Translations under genes and position numbers: made by a program
In this document: one piece after another, positions 34,393 to 45,513 of the stretch
Numbering within the stretch: the first letter of the stretch is position 1
How the letters are laid out: each line of letters begins with the position of its first letter
The notes under the pieces: model-generated
Database searches by the model: none
What the model was told of the DNA's origin: nothing
The model's input: the letters and a program-made list of their open reading frames with translations, nothing else
From: Nocardioides sp. TRM66260-LWL
GTDB taxonomy: Bacteria; Actinomycetota; Actinomycetes; Propionibacteriales; Nocardioidaceae
Reading direction: 5' to 3'
Assembly: GCF_020075545.1 (NCBI RefSeq)
Contig: NZ_JAIQZK010000005.1
Coordinates: forward strand, 186,001 to 250,000
Length of the DNA: 64,000 nucleotides

Positions 34393-34905
34393 TCAGCGGC
34401 CGGTGATCTCGACGGACTCGATGACGACCGGCTCGAGCGGACGGTCGCCCGGGCCCGTGGCGGTGGTGGCGATGGCGTCGACGACGTCGCGGCCGGCCTG
34501 GTCGGCGACCTCGCCGAAGATGGTGTGCTTGAAGTTCAGCCAGGTGGTGGCGCCGACGGTGATGAAGAACTGCGAGCCGTTGGTGCCCGGGCCGGCGTTG
34601 GCCATGGCGAGCAGGTAGGGCTTGTCGAAGACCAGCTCGGGGTGCGGCTCGTCCTTGAAGGTGTAGCCCGGGCCGCCGGTGCCGGTGCCGAGCGGGCAGC
34701 CGCCCTGGATCATGAAGCCGGAGATGACGCGGTGGAAGCCGAGGCCGTCGTAGAAGGGGCCGGTCTTGCCGTTGCCGGCGTCGTAGGACTTCTCGCCGGT
34801 GGCCAGGCCGACGAAGTTCTCGACCGTCTCGGGGGCGTGGTTCGGGAACAGGTTCAGGGTGATGTCGCCCCGGTTGGTCTTGAGGACGGCCTGCAGGTCA
34901 GCCAT
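34393..34905 (-). CDS. ppiA: Cyclophilin-type peptidyl-prolyl cis-trans isomerase
   Basis: 170 residues from ATG 34905, preceded by GAAAGGCAG. Cyclophilin core with catalytic Arg59 in GFHRVISGFMIQGG, MANAGPGTNGSQFFIT (101-116), Trp122 and His127. No signal peptide, so cytoplasmic. Single-domain length is normal. Located between rhomboid and the origin-proximal tRNA genes as in mycobacteria. Confidence 0.95.
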   Translation of the reverse strand: MADLQAVLKTNRGDITLNLFPNHAPETVENFVGLATGEKSYDAGNGKTGPFYDGLGFHRVISGFMIQGGCPLGTGTGGPGYTFKDEPHPELVFDKPYLLAMANAGPGTNGSQFFITVGATTWLNFKHTIFGEVADQAGRDVVDAIATTATGPGDRPLEPVVIESVEITGR

Positions 34906-35039
34906 GACTGCCTTTCGATTGGCGTGGGTGTACGTCTGGGTGAACGACGCGGCCGCGTCGTGCGCGACGATCTTTCCACGGGTGCCAAGATGACCGGCGT
35001 CCCCCACCTGCACGCCACCACGAGAGGAAGTGACGCGTC

Positions 35040-35765
35040 ATGCGTCTGCGCAAGAAGAAGTCCCTGCTCGATCAGGCCCAGGATCGCGTCGGCTCGGTGG
35101 TGGAGTCGTTCGAGGACCTCGTCGAGGGCTTCGTCGACCAGCTCGAGTCCGCCGCGGGCACCGCCCGCGAGGAGGCCGCGCACCGCCTCTCCGACGCCCG
35201 CTCCAAGGCCGTGCCGGCGCTGCAGGACGCCCGGGCCAAGGCCGTCCCCGCACTCCAGGACGCGCGTGACAAGGCCGTCCCGGTGCTGCAGGACGCGCTG
35301 AGCGAGGCCCGCTCGAAGGCCGCCCCGTACGTCGCGCAGGGCGCCTCGCTCGCGCAGGAGCGCGCGGCCGACGTGGCCGGCCGCGCCCAGGCCCGCGTCG
35401 CCGAGCTCACCGGCCAGCCGGCGCCGAAGAAGAAGCGCTCGAAGGTCAAGACCCTGCTCATCGTCGGCGGTGTCGCCGCGGCCGTGGGCGTGGTGGCCAA
35501 GCGGCTGCAGGGCGGCTCGAAGCCCGACGTGTGGCAGTCCGCGTACGTGCCGCCGGCCGCGCCGAGCAGCGCGCCCGCGTCGTCCTCCGCCGGCGTCGTC
35601 ACCACCCCGGCCACCGAGGCGCCGAAGCACGTCGCCGACGACGCCGGGGCCACCCCGGACGAGGCGATCGCCGACGCCGCCGAGGCTCCGCGCAAGGCCA
35701 CGACGCCGGAGGAGCCGGTCGAGATCGTCGAGCTCGACGCCGCCCCGCCGGCCGAGGACCGCTGA
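35040..35765 (+). CDS. Helical repeat protein with one TM, unknown function
   Basis: 241 residues; ATG 35040 preceded by GAGAGGAAG. Residues 1-125 are a long amphipathic helix with 11-residue repeats (SKAVPALQDAR at 55-65, AKAVPALQDAR at 66-76, DKAVPVLQDAL at 77-87), resembling apolipoprotein- or LEA-like repeats. A Lys-rich patch and a hydrophobic stretch at 136-154 follow, then an Ala/Pro/Glu-rich disordered tail. Probably membrane associated. No family is certain. It diverges from ppiA across a 134-bp gap. Confidence 0.75.
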   Translation: MRLRKKKSLLDQAQDRVGSVVESFEDLVEGFVDQLESAAGTAREEAAHRLSDARSKAVPALQDARAKAVPALQDARDKAVPVLQDALSEARSKAAPYVAQGASLAQERAADVAGRAQARVAELTGQPAPKKKRSKVKTLLIVGGVAAAVGVVAKRLQGGSKPDVWQSAYVPPAAPSSAPASSSAGVVTTPATEAPKHVADDAGATPDEAIADAAEAPRKATTPEEPVEIVELDAAPPAEDR

Positions 35766-35779
35766 GCCGCACCGCATCG

Positions 35780-35793
35780 GTTCCACGTGGAAC
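35780..35793. promoter_or_regulatory. Variant parS-like site
   Basis: GTTCCACGTGGAAC is a perfect 14-bp palindrome that differs from the two canonical sites at 53384 and 54178 only by T-to-C/A-to-G at symmetric positions 4 and 11. Such variants are known among ParB sites. It lies in an intergenic gap about 15 kb from the origin. Confidence 0.55.
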
Positions 35794-35795
35794 GT

Positions 35796-35834
35796 CGAAC
35801 GGCGGCCGTCCCCTCGCGGGGCGGCCGCCGTTCG
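35796..35834. terminator. Strong bidirectional terminator
   Basis: Arms CGAACGGCGGCCG (35796-35808) and CGGCCGCCGTTCG (35822-35834), 13 bp, enclose a CCCC/GGGG-paired loop. It lies between convergent genes ending at 35765 and 35867. Confidence 0.8.
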
Positions 35835-35866
35835 GCGTCTCGGGATCGTGCGGCGGGCTCGGCGGC

Positions 35867-36202
35867 TCAGGCGCGGACGAGCTCAGGGTGCTGCTCGCGC
35901 AGACGGGCCGCGACGCGCGCCTCGACCCAGAAGATCAGGCCGGGGATGAGGCCGGCGATCATCATCAGCCCGAACTGCGGCAGCGACCAGCGGGCCTTCT
36001 GCGTCAGCACGAACGCGACCACGACGTAGACGATGTAGATCCAGCCGTGTACCAGCCAGACCAGGTCGAGCCGCTCGCCGAGGGTCTGGAGGCTGCTGCC
36101 CTCGCTGAGGCCGTACTTGAGGACGGCGCTGAGGGTGCCGACGAGCAGCAGGACGCCCACCACGAGGGCGAGCACGCGGTAGGTGACGAAGAGCCGGTTC
36201 AC
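35867..36202 (-). CDS. DUF3817 family membrane protein
   Basis: 111 residues from GTG 36202, overlapping the SURF1 stop by GTGA. Three TMs: FVTYRVLALVVGVLLLVGTL, WLVHGWIYIVYVVVAFVLTQ and LMMIAGLIPGLIFWVEARVA. The WLVHGWIYIVY and PGLIFWVE blocks are the DUF3817 hallmarks. The domain is often linked with respiratory or transport genes in actinobacteria; function unknown. Confidence 0.85.
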   Translation of the reverse strand: MNRLFVTYRVLALVVGVLLLVGTLSAVLKYGLSEGSSLQTLGERLDLVWLVHGWIYIVYVVVAFVLTQKARWSLPQFGLMMIAGLIPGLIFWVEARVAARLREQHPELVRA

Positions 36203-36981
36203 GCGTTCGACGGTACCGGGTGGTCGTCCGGAGCCGGACCGGACGGGGTGGCAGTGCCGTCCCCGAGGTCGTCGGGCTCGCGCGTCTCGTCGCGCACGAA
36301 GCGGCCCCAGATGTAGAGCGCGAAGAGGCCGAAGAGCCACCACTCGATGGCGTAGAGGAAGTTGCGCAGGCCGGTGAAGCGTCCGCTGTCGGGCAGCGCC
36401 GCGAGGTCGGCCTTCACCAGCCCGGCCGACGGGGTGTCGTCGACGACGTAGGCGCTGTAGAGGTCCTGGTCAACGTGCTGGATCAGGTCGGCGATGCGCA
36501 CCTGCGGGATGACGTCGTCGTCGGGATTCGGGTCGGTCTCGCCGGTGCCCTCCGTCGGCTGCAGCGACCCGACGAGGTCGACCTCGCCGCTCGGTGCGGG
36601 CGGCGCGTCGGCCACGGTGGGCACCCAGCCGCGCACCACCGGCACGGCCGGCCGGCCCTCGCCGCCCACGGCCACCGGCGTCACGACCCAGAAGCCGTCG
36701 ACGCCGTCGTGCTCGCGGCCCGACACGAACACCGTGCCGGTGGGCACCCAGGTGCCGCGGACGTCGACCGGACGCCCGACGTCGGCGCCCGGGAACGGAT
36801 CGTCGGAGCCCATCAGATCGGTGAGCGGACGCGGGGTCTCCTGCGTCAGGTCGATGCGCTCGGCCTGCTTGCGCGCCTGGTAGGCGTCGTACTGCCAGAC
36901 GCCCAGGCCGGTGGCCGCCGACACCGACACCAGCATCGCCGCATGGGCCGCGAGGAGGCGCGGGGCGAAGGCGCTGGTCAC
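36199..36981 (-). CDS. SURF1-family cytochrome-oxidase assembly protein
   Basis: 260 residues from GTG 36981, preceded by CTGGAGGGC. An in-frame start 44 codons upstream would translate the tandem repeat at 37041-37135 as Arg-Gly-Ser filler and was rejected. N-terminal TM (AAHAAMLVSVSAATGLGVWQ), conserved GLGVWQYDAYQARKQ and DVRGTW-type blocks, C-terminal TM within NFLYAIEWWLFGLFALYIW. Two TMs with an external domain fit SURF1, which inserts haem a into cytochrome c oxidase subunit I. Confidence 0.88.
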   Translation of the reverse strand: MTSAFAPRLLAAHAAMLVSVSAATGLGVWQYDAYQARKQAERIDLTQETPRPLTDLMGSDDPFPGADVGRPVDVRGTWVPTGTVFVSGREHDGVDGFWVVTPVAVGGEGRPAVPVVRGWVPTVADAPPAPSGEVDLVGSLQPTEGTGETDPNPDDDVIPQVRIADLIQHVDQDLYSAYVVDDTPSAGLVKADLAALPDSGRFTGLRNFLYAIEWWLFGLFALYIWGRFVRDETREPDDLGDGTATPSGPAPDDHPVPSNA

Positions 36982-37040
36982 GCCCTCCAGGGTACGGGGC
37001 GCTCCGGTGGTCCAGCCTGTGACGCCGGTCGAGCCGCACC

Positions 37041-37135
37041 CGGTGGCCGAGCCCCGCACGGTGGCCGAGCCCCGCACGGTGGTCGAGCCCCGCACGGTGG
37101 TCGAGCCCCGCACGGTGGTCGAGCTTGTCGAGACC
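37041..37135 (-). repeat. Five tandem 18-bp units ending in the VEPVET element, copy 2
   Basis: Units CGGTGGYCGAGCCCCGCA start at 37041, 37059, 37077 and 37095; the fifth at 37113 continues into the 23-bp core with GGTCGAGCTTGTCGAGACC. It fills the gap between the lipoprotein gene stop and the SURF1 start. The first two units carry a C where later units carry T, a sign of stepwise duplication. Confidence 0.9.
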
Positions 37136-37159
37136 CCCGCACCCGACAGCGGCCGGGAC

Positions 37160-38074
37160 CTACCGCCCGCAGACCGCGAAGGGCAGATCCTCGCGCAGGG
37201 CCAGATCGGTCGCCGCCGCGGGCGCCTTCATCCGGAAGCCGAGGCGTCCCGACTGCGGGTCGGCGACGCCGCCCGCGAAGACCCGCGTGAAGCTCGCGCG
37301 CTGCTCGGCCAGCCGCAGTCGCGTGAAGAGGTCGGTGCGCTTCAGCCCCAGGCGGGCCGTGGCGAGCGCGCCCTCGAAGGTCATCGACCAGGCGTCCAGC
37401 GACTCGACCCGCGGCGTGCCCGCCGGCGCCGCCACGCAGCCCCGACGCACCACCACCCCGTCCGCCGCGGTGGTGCCGACGAGAGGCTGGATCGTCTCGT
37501 CGGACGCCCAGCTGTCGGCCGGATCGGGCAGCGTGCCCTTGACGACGACCGTCCCGTCGGCGATCCGCGCCCCGGCGAGCGGCCCGACCCCGGCGTCGAT
37601 CGCCTCCTTGACCGACGCCATCGGGGTGCCGTCGCGGAACCGCAGCACCCAGCCGGTCTCGACCCCGTCGTCCCCAACGAGGTGCGCCTCCCACGAGACG
37701 TCCTCCTGGCCGATGCCGTAGTCGTCGCGCAGCCGCTTCTCGTCGTCACGCAGCAGGCCGGGGCTGAGCAGCGCGGCGCCGCGTGCGGCCCGCCGCCAGA
37801 AGTCGTCCCGCTCGGCCTGGCTCATCCCGCGCGTCAGCTCGACGCCCAGCTGCTCGGCCACCCGGTCGTAGTCGGTGACCGTCAGCAGCGCCGTGCTCTC
37901 CGGCACATAGGGCAGCACCGCCGAAGCCGGCAGGTCGGCGTCCGGCGTGGGCGTGGCCGACGGCAGGACGTCGGGCTTCGGCGCCGCGCTCGGCGGCGGG
38001 ATTGATCCCGCACAGCCGGTGACGGTCACCAGCAGCGTGCCCGTGGCGAGGGCGCGGGTCAGGCGAGAGAGCAC
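37160..38074 (-). CDS. Secreted lipoprotein, unknown function
   Basis: 304 residues from GTG 38074. Signal peptide of type II with lipobox LVTVTGC, so Cys21 should be acylated and the protein sits on the outer face of the membrane. Pro/Ala-rich linker, then a soluble domain (VLPYVPESTALLTVTDYDRV through DDYGIGQEDVSWEAHL) without enzyme motifs. Cys in VRRGCVAAP and the terminal VCGR may form a disulfide. No family recognised. Confidence 0.8.
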   Translation of the reverse strand: MLSRLTRALATGTLLVTVTGCAGSIPPPSAAPKPDVLPSATPTPDADLPASAVLPYVPESTALLTVTDYDRVAEQLGVELTRGMSQAERDDFWRRAARGAALLSPGLLRDDEKRLRDDYGIGQEDVSWEAHLVGDDGVETGWVLRFRDGTPMASVKEAIDAGVGPLAGARIADGTVVVKGTLPDPADSWASDETIQPLVGTTAADGVVVRRGCVAAPAGTPRVESLDAWSMTFEGALATARLGLKRTDLFTRLRLAEQRASFTRVFAGGVADPQSGRLGFRMKAPAAATDLALREDLPFAVCGR

Positions 38075-38122
38075 GGGGCATTGTGCAACATGGAGGCGGC
38101 CTGCCCGGCACGGACGAATCGC

Positions 38123-38656
38123 TCAGTAGCCGAAGACATGCACGCTCAGGACGTCGATCTCGCGGCGGCTGTCGCCGAAGAACGCGCCGAGCCGCCGCGC
38201 CACGACCGGGAAGGGCTTCTCGCGACCGGACCCGTCCCTGGAGAAGTTCTGCATGGGGACGACGAGGAACAGATGGTGCGCATCGGGAGCGATGTGCGCC
38301 TTCCAGAGATCCTTCAGGTCGTGGTTGTTCGTGATCGTTCCGCCCCGCTCCACCTCCGCGATCACGCCGCGTCCGGGGCCGAGCCTGAAGATGAAATCCG
38401 GTCGAGCCTGCGTCACGAATCCAAGTTCGGCGGTCAGGACGACCTCCTCCTCGAAGTGGAGATCGACGCGGAGCAATCCACCCACATGTCCTTGCACCAC
38501 CGCGCTGGATGCCCCGTGAACGTGGAGTCGACGCAGGTCGGAGGCCGTGTCCGAGAGATGTCGACGCAGGCGGTCCGCCATCGCGTCGACGAGCGCGAGT
38601 TCCCCACGAAATTCGTCCGGAACGACGTGCTTGACGTGCCGCACATACGGTTCCAC
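38123..38656 (-). CDS. PD-(D/E)XK-like hypothetical protein in a lower-GC patch
   Basis: 177 residues from GTG 38656; an ATG at 38728 would add 24 poorly conserved-looking residues. RPDFIFRLGPGRGVIAEVER gives Asp87, Glu101 and Glu103 with Lys115/Lys119 following in NHDLKDLWKA, an arrangement like the PD-(D/E)XK nuclease core (D-x13-E-x-E). The flanking DNA looks less GC-rich than the backbone and codon use is looser, suggesting acquisition. Nuclease activity is inference; no methyltransferase or partner is present. Confidence 0.55.
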   Translation of the reverse strand: MEPYVRHVKHVVPDEFRGELALVDAMADRLRRHLSDTASDLRRLHVHGASSAVVQGHVGGLLRVDLHFEEEVVLTAELGFVTQARPDFIFRLGPGRGVIAEVERGGTITNNHDLKDLWKAHIAPDAHHLFLVVPMQNFSRDGSGREKPFPVVARRLGAFFGDSRREIDVLSVHVFGY

Positions 38657-38845
38657 CGGCGCAGCTTGGCATCGAATACAGACCGAAGCTAGTGCGGGAA
38701 TTCTGCGTGATGCGGTTGCACACGACATCCCCAGGACGGCGCACGACGGAGTTCGCCGATGCTCGAGGAACGCTTTCAGCGGTCCACGAGCACGGGCCGA
38801 CCCAGCGGGAGATCCGCGCGAGTTCCCGTCGAGGACGCAGGAAGT
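38657..38845. other. Gap between PD-(D/E)XK-like gene and tRNA-Ala
   Basis: 189 bp of lower-GC sequence. No ORF, repeat of the tRNA 3' end or integrase gene is seen. It probably belongs to the same acquired patch. Confidence 0.4.
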
Positions 38846-38921
38846 TGGTGGAGCCTAGGGGACTCGAACCCCTAACCCCCTGCTTGCAAAGCAGGTGCGC
38901 TACCAATTGCGCCAAGGCCCC
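38846..38921 (-). tRNA. tRNA-Ala (anticodon TGC)
   Basis: 76 nt including an encoded CCA. Acceptor GGGGCCT pairs with AGGCTCC; D arm GCGCAATTGGTAGCGC; anticodon stem-loop CTGCTTTGCAAGCAG; T arm AGGGGTTCGAGTCCCCT. Stands with tRNA-Ile upstream of gyrA as in mycobacteria. Confidence 0.96.
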
Positions 38922-38978
38922 GATGCCACCCGGAGGCGGCGGGAGTGCGGGCGCGAGGCCCGCGATGCTGCGGTGAGG

Positions 38979-39101
38979 TCAGCGACGGACGGCGTCGACG
39001 GCCTCGGCCCAGAGGGCGTGCTCGGCCTGGCTGGAGTCGTACTTGCGCTTGGCCAGGACGGCGCCTGCGGCGGTGAGGACGACGAGCAGGATCTTCTTCA
39101 T
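38979..39101 (-). CDS. 40-residue DLW-39-like membrane microprotein
   Basis: ATG 39101 with GAGGAG upstream, stop at 38979. The sequence begins [20 protein letters not shown], a short hydrophobic helix with basic ends, followed by [20 protein letters not shown]. The LWAEA-D block and position between tRNA-Ala and tRNA-Ile match the small actinobacterial DLW-39 family (named from its D-L-W motif; here it reads A-L-W). Function unknown. Confidence 0.8.
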   Translation of the reverse strand: MKKILLVVLTAAGAVLAKRKYDSSQAEHALWAEAVDAVRR

Positions 39102-39136
39102 CGAGGACTCCTCGGTTGCAGGCGGGCTGCGGTCGG

Positions 39137-39210
39137 TGGGCCTAACAGGACTTGAACCTGTGACCTCTTCCTTATCAGGGAAGCGCTCTAACCGTCTGAG
39201 CTATAGGCCC
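39137..39210 (-). tRNA. tRNA-Ile (anticodon GAT)
   Basis: 74 nt. Acceptor GGGCCTA pairs with TAGGCCC; anticodon loop CTGATAA between CTTCC and GGAAG; T arm ACAGGTTCAAGTCCTGT. CCA not fully encoded (CCG follows). Confidence 0.96.
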
Positions 39211-39298
39211 GCACCCGGCAGGCCGGGGGCGGTCGGTTGACCGAGGGGGAACACTACCCCAGCGTCTCGGACGCCGACAAAACGGTGCGGCGGTCGGC

Positions 39299-39798
39299 TC
39301 AGGCGTCCTCGGAGAGGGTGACCTCGATGCCGCCGAGCAGCGAGGCGGCCATGTTGTAGAGGAACGCCGCGAGGGTCGCAACGGCGGTGATCAGCACGAC
39401 GTTGATCGCCGAGACGACCATCGTGAAGCCCAGGACGCGGCTGGTGCCGAGGTAGTCGGTGACGTCGAACCTCTGCGCGGTGTCGCCGCCGACGATGTCG
39501 CGCACCGTCTGGTTGATCGACTCCCAGACGCCGGCGGCGCTCAGCACCGTCCAGACCATGAGGACGGCCACCACGCTGACGATCGCGAAGGCGACGGCCA
39601 GTAGGAAGGAGGTCTTCATGACCGACCACGGGTCGATCGTCGAGAGCCGCAGCCGGGCCCGACGCGGGTTGCGGCGCGCGTCGGCCGTCGCCTTCGCGGC
39701 CGGGCCGCCGGCCTCGGCCATCGACTGCAGCCGCGTGTTCAGCTGCTCGGTGGCGGGGGCCTGGGCGGCCGTGTCGTCGCTGCGTGCGGTACCAGCCA

Positions 39799-39799
<1 letters not shown>
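39299..39799 (-). CDS. DUF3566 transmembrane protein
   Basis: 166 residues; ATG 39799 shares one base with the gyrA stop. Basic linker (ARRNPRRARLRL), then the DUF3566 domain with two TMs: VMKTSFLLAVAFAIVSVVAV and VLGFTMVVSAINVVLITAVA; TLAAFLYNMAASLLGGIEVT is the conserved C-terminal block. This protein follows gyrA across the actinobacteria (Rv0007 in M. tuberculosis). Role unknown. Confidence 0.92.
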
Positions 39800-42444
<2,645 letters not shown>

Positions 42445-42513
42445 GATCAGTCTCTCTGTCTGGATCTAGGAGTGTCTAGGGCTGGCGGTAGAGGGCGGGA
42501 TACGGCCCCAGAC

Positions 42514-44637
42514 CTAGATGTCCAGGAATCGGACGTCCTTGGCGTTGCGCTGGATGAAGGAGCGGCGCTGCTCGACGTCCTCGCCCATGAGGATCGAGAA
42601 GATCTCGTCGGCGTGTGCGGCGTCGTCGAGGGTGACCTGGAGCATGAGCCGGTTGTCGGGGTCCATGGTGGTCTCCCACAGCTCCTTGGCGTTCATCTCG
42701 CCGAGGCCCTTGTAGCGCTGCACCGGGTTCTCCTTGGGCAGCTTCTTGCCGGCCTCGAGACCCGCGCGCATCAGCGCGTCGCGCTCGGCGTCGGAGTAGA
42801 CGAACTCGTGCTCGGCCGGCTTGTTCCACCGCAGGCGGTACAGCGGCGGCTGGGCCATGTAGACGTAGCCGCCCTCGATCAGCGGCTTCATGAACCGGAA
42901 CAGCAGCGTCAGCAGGAGCGTGTTGATGTGGTGGCCGTCGACGTCGGCGTCGGCCATCAGCACGACCTTGTGGTAGCGCAGCTTCTCGATCGAGAACTCG
43001 TCGTGGATGCCGGTGCCGAGCGCGGAGATGATCGACTGCACCTCGGTGTTGCCGAGCACCTTGTCGATGCGCGCCTTCTCGACGTTGAGGATCTTGCCGC
43101 GGATCGGGAGGATCGCCTGGATGCGCGGATCGCGGCCCTGCCGCGCCGAGCCGCCGGCGGAGTCGCCCTCGACGATGAAGACCTCGCACTCCTCGGGGTT
43201 CGTCGACTGGCAGTCCGAGAGCTTGCCGGGCAGACCGCCGCCGGAGCCGAAGCCCTTGCGCGAGCGGGCGAGGTCGCGCGCCTTCCGCGCGGCGATGCGG
43301 GCGGACGCCGCGGCCTGCGCCTTGCGGACGATGTCCTTGCCCTCCGCGGGGTTCTGCTCCAGCCACGCGCCGAGCTGGTCGTTGACCACGCGCTGCACGA
43401 AGCCCTTGGCCTCGGTGTTGCCGAGCTTGGTCTTGGTCTGGCCCTCGAACTGCGGCTCGCCGATCTTGACCGAGATGATCGCGGTGAGGCCCTCGCGGAT
43501 GTCGTCGCCGCTGACGCGGTCGTCGGGCTTCTTCATCAGGCCCCACTCGAGGCCGGCGTTGTTGATCAGCGAGGTGAGCGCCGCACGGAAGCCCTCCTCG
43601 TGCGTGCCGCCCTCGTGGGTGTTGATGGTGTTGGCGAAGGTGTGGACCGACTCGGTGTACGAGGTGTTCCACTGCATCGCGATCTCGACGCTCATGTGGT
43701 TCTCGACCGACTCGGGCGTCTCGGCCTCGAAGCTGATGACCGACGGGTTGGCCACCTGCTTCTTGCGGTTGATGTGCTCGACGTAGTCGACCAGGCCGCG
43801 GTCGAACTTGAACACCTGCTCCAGGCCGCCGGTGTGCGAGCGGCCGATGCCGGCGGTCTCGACGTCCTGGCCGGCCTCGGCCGCGCCGGTCTCGCCCTCG
43901 ACGGCGTCGACGATGCCCGCCGCGTCCGGGCGCTCGTCGCGCACGACGATCTCGAGGCCCTTGTTGAGGAAGGCCATCTCGCGGATGCGGGTGGTGATGG
44001 TCTCCAGCGAGTACACCGTGGTCTCGAAGATGTCGGGGCTCGGGTAGAAGGTGACGGTCGTGCCGGTGCGCTCGCCCTCGGCCATCGGACGCACCTGCTG
44101 CAGCGGGCCGTCGGGGTCGCCGAGGCTGAAGGTCTGACGCCACTCGTGGCCGCGGTTGCGCACCTCGACGATCAGGTGGCTCGACAGCGCGTTGACCACC
44201 GAGATGCCGACGCCGTGCAGGCCGCCGGACACCTTGTAGCCGCCGCCGCCGAACTTGCCGCCGGCGTGTAGCACGGTGAGCGCGATCGTGACGGCGGGCA
44301 GCTCCTGCCCGGGCGCGGTGTCGGTGGGGATGCCGCGGCCGTTGTCCTCGACCCGCACGCCGCCGTCGGCGAGCAGGGTGACGACGATGCGGTCGCAGTG
44401 GCCGGCCAGCGCCTCGTCCACGGCGTTGTCGACGATCTCCCACACGAGGTGGTGCAGGCCGCGCTCGCCGGTGGAGCCGATGTACATGCCGGGACGCTTG
44501 CGCACGGCCTCGAGGCCCTCGAGGACCTGGATCGCCGACGCGTCGTAGGACACCTCGTCGGGCACCGCGCCCGCATCGGCGGTCGTCGTCGTCGCGGCCA
44601 CGGTGCCGGCGTCGGTCGCCGGAGCCTGATCGGTCAC
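42514..44637 (-). CDS. gyrB: DNA gyrase subunit B
   Basis: 707 residues from GTG 44637, with AGAGGTG upstream; longer in-frame starts enter low-complexity Arg/Gly sequence. GHKL ATPase motifs [22 protein letters not shown] and [21 protein letters not shown] motif EGDSAGGSA and DADVDGHHI for metal binding; C-terminal [11 protein letters not shown] 30-residue insert ([20 protein letters not shown]) follows VVRDERP in the transducer domain. Separated from gyrA by 69 bp. Confidence 0.97.
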   Translation of the reverse strand: MTDQAPATDAGTVAATTTTADAGAVPDEVSYDASAIQVLEGLEAVRKRPGMYIGSTGERGLHHLVWEIVDNAVDEALAGHCDRIVVTLLADGGVRVEDNGRGIPTDTAPGQELPAVTIALTVLHAGGKFGGGGYKVSGGLHGVGISVVNALSSHLIVEVRNRGHEWRQTFSLGDPDGPLQQVRPMAEGERTGTTVTFYPSPDIFETTVYSLETITTRIREMAFLNKGLEIVVRDERPDAAGIVDAVEGETGAAEAGQDVETAGIGRSHTGGLEQVFKFDRGLVDYVEHINRKKQVANPSVISFEAETPESVENHMSVEIAMQWNTSYTESVHTFANTINTHEGGTHEEGFRAALTSLINNAGLEWGLMKKPDDRVSGDDIREGLTAIISVKIGEPQFEGQTKTKLGNTEAKGFVQRVVNDQLGAWLEQNPAEGKDIVRKAQAAASARIAARKARDLARSRKGFGSGGGLPGKLSDCQSTNPEECEVFIVEGDSAGGSARQGRDPRIQAILPIRGKILNVEKARIDKVLGNTEVQSIISALGTGIHDEFSIEKLRYHKVVLMADADVDGHHINTLLLTLLFRFMKPLIEGGYVYMAQPPLYRLRWNKPAEHEFVYSDAERDALMRAGLEAGKKLPKENPVQRYKGLGEMNAKELWETTMDPDNRLMLQVTLDDAAHADEIFSILMGEDVEQRRSFIQRNAKDVRFLDI

Positions 44638-44883
44638 GTGCACCTCTTCTGTTCCGGCTCGACCCCGAGCCTGGCGGGCTCGCCCGCGCGCGCGGACTCC
44701 TCCCAGCCTACCGGCAGAAGGGCCCGTGGCCACGTCAGACGGGCCCGCGACCTGTGCACAGGGCGTCCCCCACGTCGCCAGAAGGCCTCCGAGCGGCCCG
44801 GGAAGGCCCGTGAGAGCCGCCGCGGGGGTCCCGACCTACTCCCCCCAACGTCCGACGGCCGCCGTGACGCCCCTGCGGCGGCC

Positions 44884-45513
44884 TCAGCCGTAGGTGTCGC
44901 GGGGGCCTCGGGCGCCGCGCACCGAGCGGCGCCCCTTGCTCCAGCTGGGCGCGTGCGGGCCGGCGACCTCGAGCGTCGTGACGGCCCCCTCGCCGAGCTC
45001 CTCGGCGAGCCGACGCATCACCTGCGGGGTCAGCAGACGCAGCTGCGTGGCCCACGCGGTGGAGTCGGTGCGCACCAGCAGCCGGCCGTCGACGAACGAC
45101 TCCGGCGTGCAGTGCGAGGCGATCTCGGCGCCGACCACCTCGGGCCAGCGGGCGAAGAGGCCGTGCACGCGCAGGTCGAGCGCCCAGCCGCGGTCGCGGA
45201 CGAGGCGGGAGAAGGTGGCGTCGAGCAGCTGCGGGTCGCGCTCGTCGGGGTGCGCGCCGCTGAAGCCGGAGCGGCCGCGGGCGTTGGACTCCTCGACGCG
45301 GCCGGCCCCGCCGGCCTTGCCCGGGCGACGACGCCGGGTCGCGCGGGGCGTGCTGCCCGCCGCGGAGCGCATGGCGTCACGCGCGAGGTCGAGGCCGTCG
45401 TCGCGGTGGGTCTCGACAGGCTCGACCGCCGAACCCCGCTCGTCCACCGAACCCCGCTCGACCACCGAACTCGGGTCAGGCTCGGTCCGGTCCTCCTGGT
45501 CCTCAGGCGTCAC
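44884..45513 (-). CDS. DUF721 (DciA-like) protein
   Basis: 209 residues from GTG 45513, overlapping the recF stop by 11 bp. The N-terminal 40 residues are encoded by the tandem-repeat element ([19 protein letters not shown]) and are not conserved. Core DUF721 at about 95-190: [27 protein letters not shown] region and [16 protein letters not shown]. DciA-type proteins load replicative helicase; position beside recF and gyrB matches Rv0004. Confidence 0.88.
   Translation of the reverse strand: MTPEDQEDRTEPDPSSVVERGSVDERGSAVEPVETHRDDGLDLARDAMRSAAGSTPRATRRRRPGKAGGAGRVEESNARGRSGFSGAHPDERDPQLLDATFSRLVRDRGWALDLRVHGLFARWPEVVGAEIASHCTPESFVDGRLLVRTDSTAWATQLRLLTPQVMRRLAEELGEGAVTTLEVAGPHAPSWSKGRRSVRGARGPRDTYG
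45409..45467 (-). repeat. VEPVET element, copy 3, with 18-bp tandem units
   Basis: On the minus strand two 18-bp units CGGTGGWCGAGCGGGGTT (45432-45467) lead into the core GGTCGAGCCTGTCGAGACC at 45409-45427. Same architecture as 37041-37135, here translated as the DUF721 N-terminus. Confidence 0.88.

Noticed and set aside
36982..37113. 44-codon N-terminal extension of SURF1.
   Set aside because: It only translates the tandem repeat; GTG 36981 has an RBS and starts just before the TM.
37041..37135. Five regular repeats considered as a CRISPR array.
   Set aside because: Units are directly abutting 18-mers without spacers and no cas gene is present.
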